64,000 bases of DNA from Epiperipatus broadwayi (Eukaryota > Onychophora > Udeonychophora > Euonychophora > Peripatidae). Below the pieces are notes generated by a model. That model had not been told where the DNA came from. It ran no database searches and worked only from the letters and a program-made list of their open reading frames with translations. The position numbers and the translations under genes are program-made. Position 1 is the first letter of the stretch. Each line of letters begins with the position of its first letter. Positions 26,241-39,333 of this stretch are shown here, piece by piece. Location of the stretch: assembly GCA_028023455.1 (NCBI GenBank), contig JAQFVV010000204.1:1387501-1451500 (forward strand), written 5' to 3'.

Positions 26241-29091
26241 AAATGAAATTTAAAATTTATAAATGAATTATTTTTGATACTTAAACTTATAAGATAAATA
26301 CAGTAACTTATATAAAGTACATATTAAAAACATTCAAATATAAATTGAAATATAAAATGATAAATAATAATTTTTTTAAATAAACATTTTTGAAAAAGGA
26401 AATGATATTAAATGAATTTATCATGTTCATCTTCAACTTTTTTTAAGGAAAAAAAAAACAAAAAAACAAGTAATATGTTTGTTTAATAAAGGAAATAATT
26501 TAATTTATAAAAATGTTGTTAAGTTAAAAATTAATTATAATATTTAAAAAAATTATTATATTTGTAAATGAAATTAATGATTAATGAAATCAGAAATGAT
26601 AAAAATAATGAAAAATTAACAGCTAAAAAAAATCAAACATTAAATTATGCAATTAAATAACTACTAAAGTAAAAAATAAAACAGAACAGAGATGTAGTTT
26701 AATTTAATTAAAATTTAATGGAAAATTAATTGCTTCAAATTATTTAAAAACTTGTTCAATAAATCAATATTTATTCACATTATTTTTAAATATTTTATTT
26801 CACATATATGATTCTTAGATGTAATGTACATAATGTAAAATATATCTTAAATTTTAAATATATAAAAGGTTAGAAGATTTATAAATTTTGAATCACTTTT
26901 TGAAAATGTAATAAATATAAAAAATTATCATTCAAAAACAAATTCTAAACTAATAAAAGTGAATGAACCTACGTATTTAAAAAGTGGCCTTTTTTAAAAG
27001 AAAAAATATATTTTTTAAATATTTTTACTGCTATTTAAACTCTTGATATTTAAAATTTTAAAGAATATACAATATTTTTTGCAAAGTAAAATATAAGGTG
27101 AAAATTTGAATAGATTATCATTTAACAAAGACTAAGCATTTTGTTTTGTTTACCAAAATAATATAATTTTGCCCTGATTGAAAAAATATCAATTCCAAAA
27201 GAATGCTACATCATTAAAAATGTTTCTTCTTCTTGATTTATGATTGTAGATTCAATTCTAAATTGGAAAATCTATTTGAGAATAAAAGTCAACTTAGAAT
27301 TTTGTTTTAGATAACCAACTCCATTAGACAACCAATATTGGTTGGTAAACACACATTTCAATATTATTAATTTAAAAATGTGCTTCAGATTAATCTGAAT
27401 TGCTCTATTGCCTGATAATATACTTCAGAACATCATGAACACACTGCATCCAGACAGCCCTGTTCAACTATACACCCACCATAAGTGTAAAAAGTACAAA
27501 TTCATGCATCACTTTCAAAATGTAATTTTACTAAAGAAATTATTTAAAATTTTGTTATCATATATAACTTTACTCACCACAGCTGTATATATTTTTATCT
27601 GTTCTTCTCTGCCTTTTTATATGTCAGCATATATATATAATTGATTCTACAGCAAGCTTGAGTTCCATGGTAAGTTTGGTTTTAGGGATCGTCATCATCA
27701 GGAAAAAGTATAATCCGTGTATAATGTTGATCCTTAGTTGGTCTCCTGTCTGTGTATAACTGTTCCAGGCAAGACACTGTCTTAGTTTAATAGATTTCAG
27801 GCAAGCACTGTCTTTTCCCAATTAAGGCTATGAATTTCAGCACAAAGAAGTGGGTAAGGTTCTCCATGTGAATTCAAACTTATGTGAAGGAAATATTAGC
27901 AGCTCCTGAATCTAATGTTCTGCCTTCAGCTATATCAGATCATGGTAGCTATTCTGCTAACTCTATGGTCAACTAAAACCAACTGCTGCAAACTTCAAGA
28001 AGCTGCAACAAAATATTATAACCAACTTTTCAGCTGACCCTTCTTACGAAAAACTATTATCCCAACTTTGCAGTTGGCCTAGGTGACCACTGCCTAAAAT
28101 ATTAAAAACTCTTCTGATTAACTCTTACAAACTTCCAGAAAAACAGTTCTCTTCAAAAATTACTATCCAGACTTTGCAGTTGGCCTAATTGGCCACTGCT
28201 TAAAATATTAAAACTCTTCTACTACTCACTTATCATTTCAACCATCATGGAGATTTCTTAAACTCTTTCTTTTTGTCTGTAATCTTCATAATAAGTTATA
28301 AAAATGCCTCTTGTATTGATGCTTAGCTTATAATTTATTTTTATTTTATGTGGTTATTTAATCACATTAAAATAATTTCTTTAGATTTTATGTTTAAAAT
28401 ATTGATATTAGTTTAATGATGATAATAATGTGGAAAATAAAATTAAAAAACAAATATTTATGCTAATTTATGATGTTCCCAAGCTAAATTAACATATTAG
28501 AAAGTTGTTCTAAGATAGAAAGCAAGTTAATTAACTACTTAAAGAAATCAGTCTTTATACTGAAGATATATGGCTTACTGCAAAGAAAAAAAAGCCAATA
28601 CTAAAAAGATAAGTAGCTTTTTGAAATAGCCCTGTCTTGAATCTAAAGAACTGTAGAAAAATGTAAAAGCAAAATTGTAACATCTTAAACAATATTATGC
28701 ATAAAAATAATTATACAAAAGATGCATTTTAAAAATATATATAAAATCAAAAAGAAATTTTATTTTGAAGAAATTGTAAAAAATAAATATTATTAACAAA
28801 TGAAATTCAAGCGTATACATTATACTTTTATTTCAATGTTACATATTCAGCCTGTATTCTGCTCATTCCTTTTCTCTATATTTAAATGGGAATATTAAGA
28901 TCCTACATATGAGGGATTTAATTGACTTAAAGTCAATATGGTTATGACTAATATTGGAATCAAGGGCTTTGAGCATTCTTTCATCAGATTTTTTTATTAT
29001 ATGGCTGGCTGAAGAGTTTTACAGTTGAGAGGGTTGAAGCCTGTCCATTAAAGTATGTATATTTGTTATCTTAATATACAGCAAGCAAATG

Positions 29092-29093
<2 letters not shown>
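26241..29093. other. Unannotated A+T-rich region
   Basis: No supported gene. 27400-28250 is less A+T-rich than its surroundings. In it, about 28069-28125 and 28159-28215 are diverged direct repeats of a TTTGCAGTTGGCCTA-containing unit of about 90 bp. A short translated string near 27930-27970 (ISDHGSYS) loosely resembles the second-Asp box of retroelement integrases, too short to call. Confidence 0.5.

Positions 29094-29124
<31 letters not shown>
29094..29124. repeat. (TA)n directly before LTR element 2
   Basis: TA repeats on the left and ATATATATA directly after 34465 suggest that the LTR element landed in a TA microsatellite, so its target duplication cannot be distinguished. Confidence 0.9.
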
Positions 29125-29127
<3 letters not shown>

Positions 29128-31031
29128 AATGGGAGAAAGCTTTAAGATTTGCATATACTGACCACTAGGGCGCCACTAGTCTGAAAATCGAAACTAGTCA
29201 TTTATTTTAAGGGTGGACAGGATATGCGAACCTGAATGCATAGGACTAAACTCAAGGAGAAACAAGATATCTTAAATATTGTTTAGACATTGAGAATAAA
29301 AGCACAAAGACAAACGTCAGACAAATAAATTTAAATGATTTATTAATTTTATTAAAAGTTGGACAATAGAGTAAGACATCTAGCCATGAATACAAAAGTG
29401 ACTTATATTAACATATGCATATTTACCAGAGAGTGCACAAGAGTATGGCAAACATGAAGACATTAAACATTTTGGCAGCAAAATTCTCTCACCTAAAATA
29501 TACAAAATGGTTAGGATAATATCTTCCTGCTGGCCAGTTGTAAAATTACAAAAACAAACAACAACTCTAGTTTCCTGAATCAGAGATAATAAAACAGTTA
29601 CTGTCCTGCCAGAAATCAACGAAACCAGTGCAGATGTTTGAGCAGTAGTATTCTAACTACTGTCATTAAAATGCTGCAGGACTGCTGCACATAATACTAC
29701 ATTCAAAGTAAACATGGTTGATCTCACATACAAGACAGCAAAAGATATTTGATTACGATCTTATGTAATCCAGAAAGAAATGACTACTTTCAGACAACCC
29801 AAAGAAATAACTTGACAAATAGCCAGCAAAAAAATTTTGTTGTTTGCACAAAAAGCTCAAACGAAACATGCTTAAAGATTCTTTATTTTACAACTAAGGG
29901 CAGGTGAATAAATAAAGACTATGAAAACTGCCAATGTGTTTTGTAATAGTTAACAAAATAATCAGATATATATTAAACATATAAAATACAATTTCCTAAT
30001 GCACCCCCTGATAAACGAAAATTGCAAACAAACTTGGAATCTTAAAACTAAGATTCCAAGACACACTTTAAATACTAGAAAAGATAAATATCGATAATAA
30101 ATAATTAATACAACCTTATAACATATTTATCATTGGATTGAGCGGAGATTTAATTAAATGCAATTTATTTACCCTGGCTAGAATAGGAAAAAGTTTAGCT
30201 TACAGTAAGGCAGAGTTCTAGTGATTTTGTGACAAATGCGCACTTTTGATAATAGTTCATCTTTCCGGTGATTTCTCTTAAATGACAAAGGCAAATGTCG
30301 AGGCAAATTGGGAATCCGGCTATGTCAGAGTTTTATGGCATCATGAAAGAACAGTTTAGAGCCTGAGTCTCATCCTTATTTGAATATAGCAATGCATCTT
30401 ATTGCTTCCAATACGTATAGCAGCATTTGTTGACATCATGAAAGCAAATTTCAAAAATATTTTAAATGTTCAAACTGCGATTAATAAGAAGTTGAACTAA
30501 GCATTTTTTAAAAACAGCTTTTTGCTCCTTTCCTAACAAGCAACCTTGTCTTAATCTCTAGAATAATAGCAACTACCTCCTTTCTGGTGGGCTATAGTTA
30601 CCTCACTACATTTCCCATGAAAAACCTTCCTTATTGACAAATTCTATACCTCAGTCAGGGCAAATATTAATTTCCCACTCAATCCAATTTAAGAATTTCA
30701 ACCAGGGATTATTGTAACCAAAATAACAAATACAAAACCAAATCTCCACTTTTAGACTTTTAGAATTAACTTTAAAAATGATTAAAAATAAAAGCAACAG
30801 GAATATATAATTAGCAAGCTTACCTGTTTTTAATCAAATTGATTAAAACAGGTAGTGAAAGTAAAGTATTTTTAAATCAATTTTATAAGCAAAGTAGTGA
30901 AAGTAAACTATTTTAAATATAAACATATATGTGTTTTAATACAAGTACTTTTTTTCCTCCTATTATTAAATAATAACAAGAAATTTTAACATTAGTAATA
31001 AAACCATTGAATTGGAAATCAATCTGGTTCA
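29125..31031 (-). repeat. LTR of element 2, left copy (3' LTR in element orientation)
   Basis: 1907 bp, matched by 32565-34465. It contains many short differences and a small inverted repeat CCTGTTTTTAATCAAATTGA / TCAATTTGATTAAAACAGG near 30825-30853 that is also present in the other LTR. Small frames inside it (for example 29380-29619) are not supported as genes. Confidence 0.88.
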
Positions 31032-31271
31032 ACTGCCTCAATACGCGATCAAAAAAAAAACAACATTCCTGAAACTTTTTTTTTAACTATAAACACTTCA
31101 AAAACTACCCCTAGGAATTCGGCTGAATGTTGCCTCACACTCATGAAAAACCAAAACAATATTTCGTTTCTTACACTTATCCATTCTCATAAATCATTAA
31201 CAAAAAAAATTTTTTTTTTGTTTTGTCTGTTTGTTTTAAAACAATCCATCCGATTGCTAAAAGCTGAACCT

Positions 31272-32182
31272 TTAACTTTTGTCCAGTGGTTCTTTTACTC
31301 CTATTACCAACTTTTTGACATGGCCTACTTTCACCCACTTGTCCCTTTTTAGCTTATAAAATTTTATCTTGTCTCTTTCCCGTTCCATTTTGCTTTCTAG
31401 CATATATACCTGAACCCTTTTCTTAACGAAACTTCCCAATTCTTCATCTTTTCCTACTTTATTTTTGATCAAATCAACACTAGTACATGGCAGAACTTCA
31501 TTTCCTACAGACTTTTTATGTGACTTGAGTATGATTGCTTTATAAATGGCTTTTATTTTTGCTTTAAAATCATATTCCGAAAACTTTTTCTTAACTCTTT
31601 TCTTAGTTTTAAATCCCTGTTCACCACTCACAGTTATTTTACTCAACTCATTTTTAACCCCTTGAGGTAACTCTTTTACACTATTTTCAACCCCTAACTT
31701 ATAACTGTCTCCAAGATCTTTCTCCACTGCACTATCTATCTCTCTCCACTCTCTACTTATTTCAAACTTTATTTCCACACTCTCTCTGTCCTAGTACTAT
31801 CCTGTGCTACTTCAATTTCTATATCTTTTACAACCACTTTTTCTACTACCTGATTCTCTTTACTCATCTGATTTTTTAAATCCTTTTCCATCTCCACTTC
31901 TTTTTGTACTTCCTGAGTTTCTTCTACTCTTCCTGTCATTTCTCTTCTCATTTCTTTCATTTCTGCTCTCAGCCCCTCCAGTATTGTTTGTTGACTCTGT
32001 TTTATTTCTAGCAACTCTTGTCATATTTCTTTCATCTCAGCTTGCTGACTTTGTTTCATTTCTTTTATCAACTTTATCATCATCTGTGTCTCGCTCTCTT
32101 CCAAACCTGCCACTCGGTCACCTAAAAAAAAAAAGCTCTCTTCCAAACCTGCCACTCGGTCACCTTCTTCTTTACCTTCCAT
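31272..32182 (-). pseudogene. Gag-like coiled-coil gene remnant of LTR element 2
   Basis: The start codon is at 32182-32180 (MEGKEEGDRVAGLEES...). Soon after it, a 40-bp tandem duplication with an A run (32092-32164) shifts the frame. The downstream reading contains repeated KQSQQ-type heptads, giving a strongly charged coiled coil, with a TGA near 32018. It then runs through an 81-codon open stretch to about 31769 and, after a one-base shift, a Lys-rich basic segment of 168 codons ending at 31272. An acidic coiled coil followed by a basic domain fits a Gag N-terminal half. No capsid or zinc-knuckle motif is clear, so the assignment rests mainly on the flanking LTRs. Confidence 0.55.
32092..32164. 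repeat. 40-bp tandem duplication with A run in the gag-like remnant
   Basis: CTCTTCCAAACCTGCCACTC followed by GGTCACC occurs twice (about 32097 and 32137), joined by TAAAAAAAAAAAG. It breaks the reading frame of the gag-like remnant. Confidence 0.9.
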
Positions 32183-32564
32183 TTTTTCACAAGGCTAACT
32201 CGCTATACTAACTTTTTTTTTTAAAACAAAAAATCTCAAAGCAAATAAAATGCTATTTATTTATATGCAAGAAGACAACAAACTATTTTTACTACTTTTA
32301 AATTCAAAAATTAACTCTGAACAATTTTTTTTAAACAACAACCACAAAAACAAAACTCTATTTATTATTTATGTCATATGAAAAAGACGAAACCTCGTTC
32401 TACCAAACTGCTCTAACAATACATGACATAACCAACACAAACTGATCCCTGCCTACTGTATCTGGCTTCTTACACCTGAAATCTTTCTCAACTGTCTAAA
32501 CAAAATCTCACATGGGCTTGAAAACTTGAAGCTCCACTTTTGTTGCACTAAAAATTAATATATA

Positions 32565-34465
32565 TGTAACGGGAAAAGCTTTAAGATTCGCATATACTGA
32601 CCACTAGGGTGCCACTATTCTAAAAATCAGAACTAGACATTTATTTTAAAGGTGGACAGGATATGCGAACCTGAATGCGCTGGACTAAACTCAGGGAGAA
32701 ACAAGATATCTTAAATATTGTTTAGACAGTTGAGAATAAAAGCACAAAGACAAATGTCAGCCAAATAAATTTAAACAATTTATTAATTTTATTAAAAGTT
32801 GGACAATAGAGTAAAGACATCTAGCCATGAATACAAAAGTGACTTATATTAACATACGCATATTTACCAGAGAGTGCACAAGAGTACAGCAAACATGAAG
32901 ACATTAAACATTTTGGCAGCAAAATTCTCTCACCTAAAATATAAGAAATGGTTAGGATAATATCTTCTTGCTGGCCAGTTGTAAAATTACAAAAACAAAC
33001 AACAACTCCAGCTTCCTAAATAAAAGATAATAAAACAGTTACTATCCTGCTGAAAATCAATGAAACCAGTGCGGACATTCGAGCAGTTGTTAAAATGCCA
33101 CAGGACTGCTGTGTGTAATACTACATTCAAAGTAAACATGGTTGATCTCACATACAAGACAGCAAAAGATATTTGATTACGATCTTATGTAATCCAGAAA
33201 GAAATGACTACTTTCAGACAACCCGAAGAAATAACTTGACAAATAGCCAGCAAAAAGATTTTGTTGTTTGCACAAAAAGCGCAAACGAAACATGCTTAAA
33301 GATTCTTTATTTTACAACTAAGGGCAGGTGAATAAATAAAGACTACAAAAACTGCCAATGCATTTTGTAATAGTTAATGAAATAATCAGGTATATATTAA
33401 ACATATAAAATACAATCTCCTAATGCACCCCCTGATAAATGAAAATTGCAAACAAACTTGGAATCTTAAAACTAAGATTCCAAGACAGACACACTTTAAA
33501 TACTAGAAAAGATAAATACTGATAATAAATAATTAATACAACCTTATAACACACTTATCATTGGATTGAGTGGAAATTTAATTAAACACAATTTATTTAC
33601 TCTCGCTAGAATAGGAAAAAGTTTAGCTTACAGTGAGGCAGAGTTCTAGTGATTTCATGATGAGTGGCACTTTTGATAATAGTTCATCTTTCCAGTGATT
33701 TCTCTTAATGACAAAGGCAAGTGTAGAAGCAAATTGAAAATCTGGCTATGTCAGAGTTTTATGGCATCATGAAAGAACAGTTTAGAGCCCAAGGCTCATC
33801 TTTATTTGAATTAGCAATGCATCTTATTGCTTCCAATATGTATAGCAGCATTTGTTGACATCTTGAAAGCCAATTTCAAAAATCTCTTAAATGTTCAAAC
33901 TGCGATTAATAAGAAATTGAACTAAGCATTTTTAAAAACAGCTTCTTACTTCTCTCCTAACAAGCAACCTTGTCTTAATCTCTAGAAGAATAGCAACTAC
34001 CTTTTTTCTGGCAGGCTATAGTTACCTCACTACAATTCCCATGAAAAACCTTCCTTATTGACAAATTCTATACCTCAGTCAGGGCAAATATTAATTTCCC
34101 GCTCAATCCAATTTAAGAATTCCAACCAGAGATTATTGTAACCAAATCTCTCCAACCAGGGATTATTGTAATCAAATCTCCGCTTTTAGACTTTTAGAAT
34201 TAACTTTTAAAATGCTTAAAAATAAAAGCAACAGGAATATATAAATAGCAAGCTTACCTGTTTTTAATCAAATTGATTAAAACAGGCGGTGAAAGTAAAG
34301 TATTTTTAAATCAATTTTATAAACAAAGTAGTGAAAGTAAACTAGTTTAAATATAAACGCGTATGTGTTTTAATACAAGTACTTTTTTTTCTCCTATTAT
34401 TAAATAATAACAAGAAATTTTAACATTAGTAATAAAACCATTGAATTGGAAATCAATCCGGTTCA
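32565..34465 (-). repeat. LTR of element 2, right copy (5' LTR in element orientation)
   Basis: 1901 bp, paired with 29125-31031. It carries a local duplication of TCTCCAACCAGGGATTATTG near 34120-34170 that is absent from the left LTR. Confidence 0.88.
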
Positions 34466-36119
34466 ATATATATATAGGGGGGGGGCAGGATAATGTTCCA
34501 GACCAACTGATGAGTGCTGTTTCAGCATGAAATAAATATATTGGAGATCATTTATATTTTTCAAATATATGTGGTCATGTGTGTCAATTGTATTAGACAG
34601 AGTGGACTATGGGATAGTTGACAGTCTGAGTTTAAATTCTCTTTCATTATTTGAATTTGTGTTTTTTTAAAAAAGAATATAATTGATGATCAAATTATGA
34701 AAAATAATCTAAAAACCAAACTTTAATTCCTAACAATTTAAAAAGATCAGTTTATTTTTTAGCAACAAAATCAAAAAAGTTTCAACTATTACATGCAAGA
34801 TTATGTTGGTAATTATTTCTGTTTAATAATGGTAAAAGAAATTCCATTATATATGATAAAAACCTATTGACAAAAAAAAAATTCTCATACAATAATAAAT
34901 AAGGCCAAAAAAAATCTACAATAAAATTGTGGTTTATTGACTATAATAGATCATTTGCTTCAATAAATTATTATTTAAAAAATGAATGTATCAAACAATC
35001 TTAATATTTTGATAAAAAAACAACAACACTATATTAAAATAAAAGCTGTAACTTAAAAAACATCTAAAAGAAACTGATTTAACTCATATTAATAAAGAAT
35101 AATATAAAGTTACATAGTGTTATAATAGTTTTTTAATTGCATCCTGAATGCATTATGCAAAATATCAAATTGTAATACTCCATTTATAGATTTAAGAGTA
35201 CTTACATATTAATTCTGTGACATGGAGCATATATTAGACATGCTGCACCTTTTCACATTCATACAATTCCCTGAAAACTTCTTTGTAATCTTATAATCTG
35301 ACCAAAATAACATGTATATGGATCTTGTCATGATATTTTCACAAAAAATAAAATTTACAAAAATGACTTGTACATGATATTTTCCCAATATTTACAAAGT
35401 TATCAGCAGGTTCAATAAATATGTGAAAAGGGGCAGCAGGACTAAAATATGCTTCATGTTACAGGATCAATACATTTACTAATATTACTAAACATGTAAA
35501 ATTTGATCAATCAATTCATTTTAAGCAATTAAAAGAAGACACTATAAAATCAATATGTTATATCACAACTTATCATGGGAGAAATGCAAAGATTTATGGT
35601 ACTAAACATATAAAACTTGACAAAAAAATCAATATTAAACAGTTCATTTTAAGCAATTAATATGAGTCATCAAGGGGCAGCAACCTTAAATTACAAAGAT
35701 ATGTTTACAAAAAAGGCATGTAATATATATGACATTTTCACTTAATATATACGAAAATTAGACGAAAAATTACTAGATATAAAATTTGACCAAAAAAATT
35801 GCTAAATTACAAAAATTCTCTAATATATGATTTTAAAAAAGGGCATGCAATATAAACATTTTTTACAAAATATATATGAAATTTTGATGAAAAACTACTA
35901 GAAATAAAATTTGACCAAAAGAAAATTACTATGAAATATGTGCAACATTTTCATTAAATATACACAAAATTTAGATTTAAAACTATGCCTAAATTACCTA
36001 AATTTTTAAAATATTGTTTATGAAAACATAAAATATACACATGTGTTACTTACTGCGCAATAAATAAATGTAAGTGGTCGATCAAATTTTCCACATACAA
36101 TGAATATTTCAAGTAAAAA
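34466..36119. other. Gap with degenerate tandem repeats
   Basis: Starts with TATATATA and a run of ten G (34477-34486). From about 35330 to 36000 a motif recurs every roughly 100-120 bp: AAAATTTGACCAAAA-like followed by ACTA and a CATTTTCA/ATATAC word. It looks like a decayed minisatellite. No gene is supported. Confidence 0.55.
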
Positions 36120-36795
36120 TTTTACACTTGTGGCTTACATAAAAATGGTCATTACCAGTAGCTTTCAAATCTTCACTTTTGTATGTTTTCCAACAATCAG
36201 AATATATAATTATATGATTGAATCCTTGTTTACATTTTGCTTGATGGCTTCCATAAGAGTTTCCACTGTCCTATCACTAATTCTAATAATAAAACATTCA
36301 TTTGTCTCTCTGCACAAGCCACTAAACATTCACTGTTCAGGAAGAATGCATCCAGGTTGGGTTTTTTTTTGGAAAATAGGCTCTCATCTATCTCTACAAT
36401 TTTCTTAGGTTCTCCAATTTTTCATCTTTTACATTGTATCATGGCAATCATACAAACTTCCTGCAAGTAGTTATTCCAGTCTATCACATCTTATCTGTTA
36501 CACCAAGTTCTATTTTGCCCCATTCTATCAACATTAATTTCTTAGCCCAACTATATATAAATTGTATAGCCATTAGAAATGGGATTCTCGAACTCTCCAA
36601 CCATGTCTCCTTTTGGATGCTGATTTTACTGTTGTCTTCTTGAACAGTGCAACACCATTTCCTGTCCAATGTATAAATGTAAATGGTCATAGGATGGGCA
36701 TTTGGACACATTTTTTGAGAATGGAAATGTGACATAGCATCCATTTGAGTTGATGGCAGGTTCCAAATTATCATCATTTTTGGACTGCTCGACAA
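36120..36795 (-). pseudogene. Merlin/ISXO2-like DDE transposase relic
   Basis: The minus-strand frame 36795-36484 reads in order a CPNAHPM-type Cys/His motif, a W-C-C segment, SIQKETWLESS, and an IYSWA helix. This is the N-terminal pattern of IS1595/ISXO2-like transposases found in eukaryotic Merlin elements. In other frames downstream it continues with WNNYLQEVC, then VEIDESLFS containing the first catalytic Asp (near 36395). After a frameshift come a RETNECF-like block and IIYSDCWKTY with the second Asp (near 36200). The end with the third acidic residue is not clear. At least two frameshifts and one stop make it inactive. I did not identify terminal inverted repeats. Confidence 0.72.
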
Positions 36796-39333
36796 ACAGT
36801 AACAACCAAAATAAGCATTTAATTATAAAAATTATGCAATGGAAATCAATATGAAAGTATATTTATTTAGTCACTTACAATCAACTTAATTAAGCAATGA
36901 TGAAATTGAAAGGAATAGTAATTTTGAAGATAAAATGCAATGACAGAAAAAAATTAAATCTTGACGATAACTGGGCAAAAAAAAAGATCGGAGATCAGAT
37001 AAAAAACATGTTTTTGATACAGAGATCAGATAACAATATAGCAGGATTTATTTGATCTAATCGTAATGTTACACATTTATTGTGAATGTGAAAAAATGCA
37101 AGAGGCCTAATACACGCTGTGTCACAGGACTAATACATAAGTGCCAATTTAAGAAATCATTAAAGACATTATATCTTGATGTAATACAAAATTTAAAAAA
37201 AAAAATTCAAAAGATTGTCGATTTTGTAAAGTCTGCAGAAAAATATACCCCATTGCATAATTCTATTATATGCTGTTATGTCCAATCTTTGTCTGGAAAG
37301 TTGCAAAAATATAAAATAGGCAAAAGTTTATCAAAGATAATATTAAAACTGATAACAGTCAAATGTCATAAATAATTTTAACTGTCTTATTTTATTACAT
37401 ATTCGTCAATGACAAATGATCTAAATATAAAGATATTTTTTATATATCAGCATTATTCTTCAATACAGCTAAAAGTTTAAAAACTGAATTTAAAAGTTCT
37501 ATTGTGAAAACAAAGATTATGTATATTTAACTTCGAGAGTATAAAGTCCCGATGATTAAAATACAAACTCGGAGTTTTGACAAGACATTTAAAAATATTC
37601 TAGAAAGCAAAATCAAATGTCTTTTCTATATTTGGATACAGTTGAAATCTCATTAAAAATTCAATGATTTGAATATATTTATTTTGCTTGACTATTACAA
37701 TAGAGAACCTTTATAATGCTTATAAAAAAGATTTTTCTAGCCCAAGCCTATTACTGTACAGTCAGATATCACTAACAGTTTGAACAATATTTACTCATGG
37801 ACTAATTTAAACTAGAGATTTAAAACTGGTGCCAAAACAATATCTTTTGACTATTTCTAAATAAGTTATCAAATCTGAATTTTTATTATAATAATTTCAC
37901 ATTATTTAATTAAAATAAAATGTATGCATCCTATGTGCTCGATTGAGTTACAAATAAATAGAAAATAAAGTTAACAGCCAGATAAGTACAAAAAATAAAT
38001 TAAGCACGTTCTTTTTTAAAAAAACAAAAATTCTGTTATTTGTTTTAAAATATGCACCAAATGATTAATAAATCAAATGCAATATAAAGTTTATATATAT
38101 TGTTGTTGTTGTTTTAAAAAAAACTATTTATTAGCTAATAAAAAAAAAATACAAAATCAGATATTTTAGGAGCATGAACTTTATTTTATTTATAAAAGTT
38201 AAAACTAAGAAAAAAAATCAGATTATTTTTTTTTTTGTAACTTTGCACAAAAATCAAGTCAACTCAATTGAAATTGTGTAAACCTTCCAAAGAAAGTCAT
38301 TAAAAAGAAAAGACAGCACACTACGACTTTTTATTTACTTGTATAGAAACTATTCTAACTTAAAAACTTATGTCAATATAGAATTAAGCAAATTAAAAAA
38401 AAAACATCAAAAAGTGTATATATAAAATACAGATAGGAAGTATTTATTTAAAATATATAATTTAACTTTTTAAACTTAACTTTAAAAAAGTACAAATTTT
38501 TCTATATTTTTGGTTATTATATGTGTATTTTAAAATTATATACTAATTTAAGTTCTTTTACTAAATTTTTGTAAACAGTGAATTAAATTTTTTAAAGATG
38601 CAATCATAAGTTTATCTAAAATACTGTAACATTGGGCAAATAGTATGACTATATATACATATAAAAGTCGTAAAATCGCTTAATGACCCAGTGGTTTTTG
38701 CATCAGCCTATCTGTATTATTAGTCATAACTAGTGATTGAACTATGAAAAAAACTATAAACTTTCACTATCTTGTGTTGAGTATCCCAATGAGTAACAAT
38801 TTTTTCGTTTGCTAATTTTTTATTGAGAAACAAGGCCAAGATAATTATTTTTGTAACTAAGTCAAACCTAAACACTGTGCCTTTTAATATTATTTAGAAT
38901 GACCACATGGTTCCAAGATAAGCATATCTGCCTTTCATGCACACAATTTAGGGATCGATAAAAAAATTCTATGGTAATGGGCCATATATATCACTGGGGA
39001 ACAAAATTTTTGTTGCACCCACAAAAACACTTGTTATTACTTAATTCGAGTGAGCTGATCTCCAATCTGACATTAGTTTTTCTCTGTAAGCTACAGTTTT
39101 TTTGCAATTCAAGATTTTAGGTTTTCATCTTATTGTAAAATTTTTAACATTTAGTTTAACATAATGAAGTAGAATGTTCTCTTTGGCATCATTTTTGTGA
39201 AAATATAATAATTTATATAATGCACTAAATAAGTAAAAGATATTATTGCATCATAATCTGTTTACAGTTTCAAAATAGAACACATTAAAACATTTATTTT
39301 AATTATAAAATTTGCGCAAAACTTATTTAAATT
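36796..39333. other. Unannotated A+T-rich region with possible tRNA-derived SINE traces
   Basis: No gene supported. The 97-codon frame at 37082-37375 is Lys-rich and matches nothing I recognise. Near 38680-38740 (GACCCAGTGG...GCATCAGCC) and 38905-38965 (AAGCATATCTGCCTTTCATG then GGGATCGAT) the sequence resembles the A-box to B-box layout of tRNA genes without a full cloverleaf, suggesting SINE relics. Confidence 0.35.

Larger units (their letters stand above)
29125..34465 (-). mobile_element. LTR retrotransposon 2: 1.9-kb LTRs around a 1.5-kb gag-like interior
   Basis: Direct repeats 29125-31031 and 32565-34465 match over their full length (about 1.9 kb) with TG...CA ends (TGTAA...GGTTCA on the plus strand). 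The interior 31032-32564 holds only a gag-like frame on the minus strand and no protease, RT or integrase. LTRs longer than the interior plus a missing pol fit a non-autonomous LTR element or an internally deleted one. Orientation is taken from the gag-like frame. I found no convincing primer-binding site or polypurine tract. Confidence 0.82.

Noticed and set aside
27925-27975. ISDHGSYS string as an integrase relic
   Set aside because: Too short and without the first Asp or the Glu motif nearby.
37082-37375. 97-codon Lys-rich frame
   Set aside because: No recognised motif, no supporting context; expected by chance in A+T-rich DNA.
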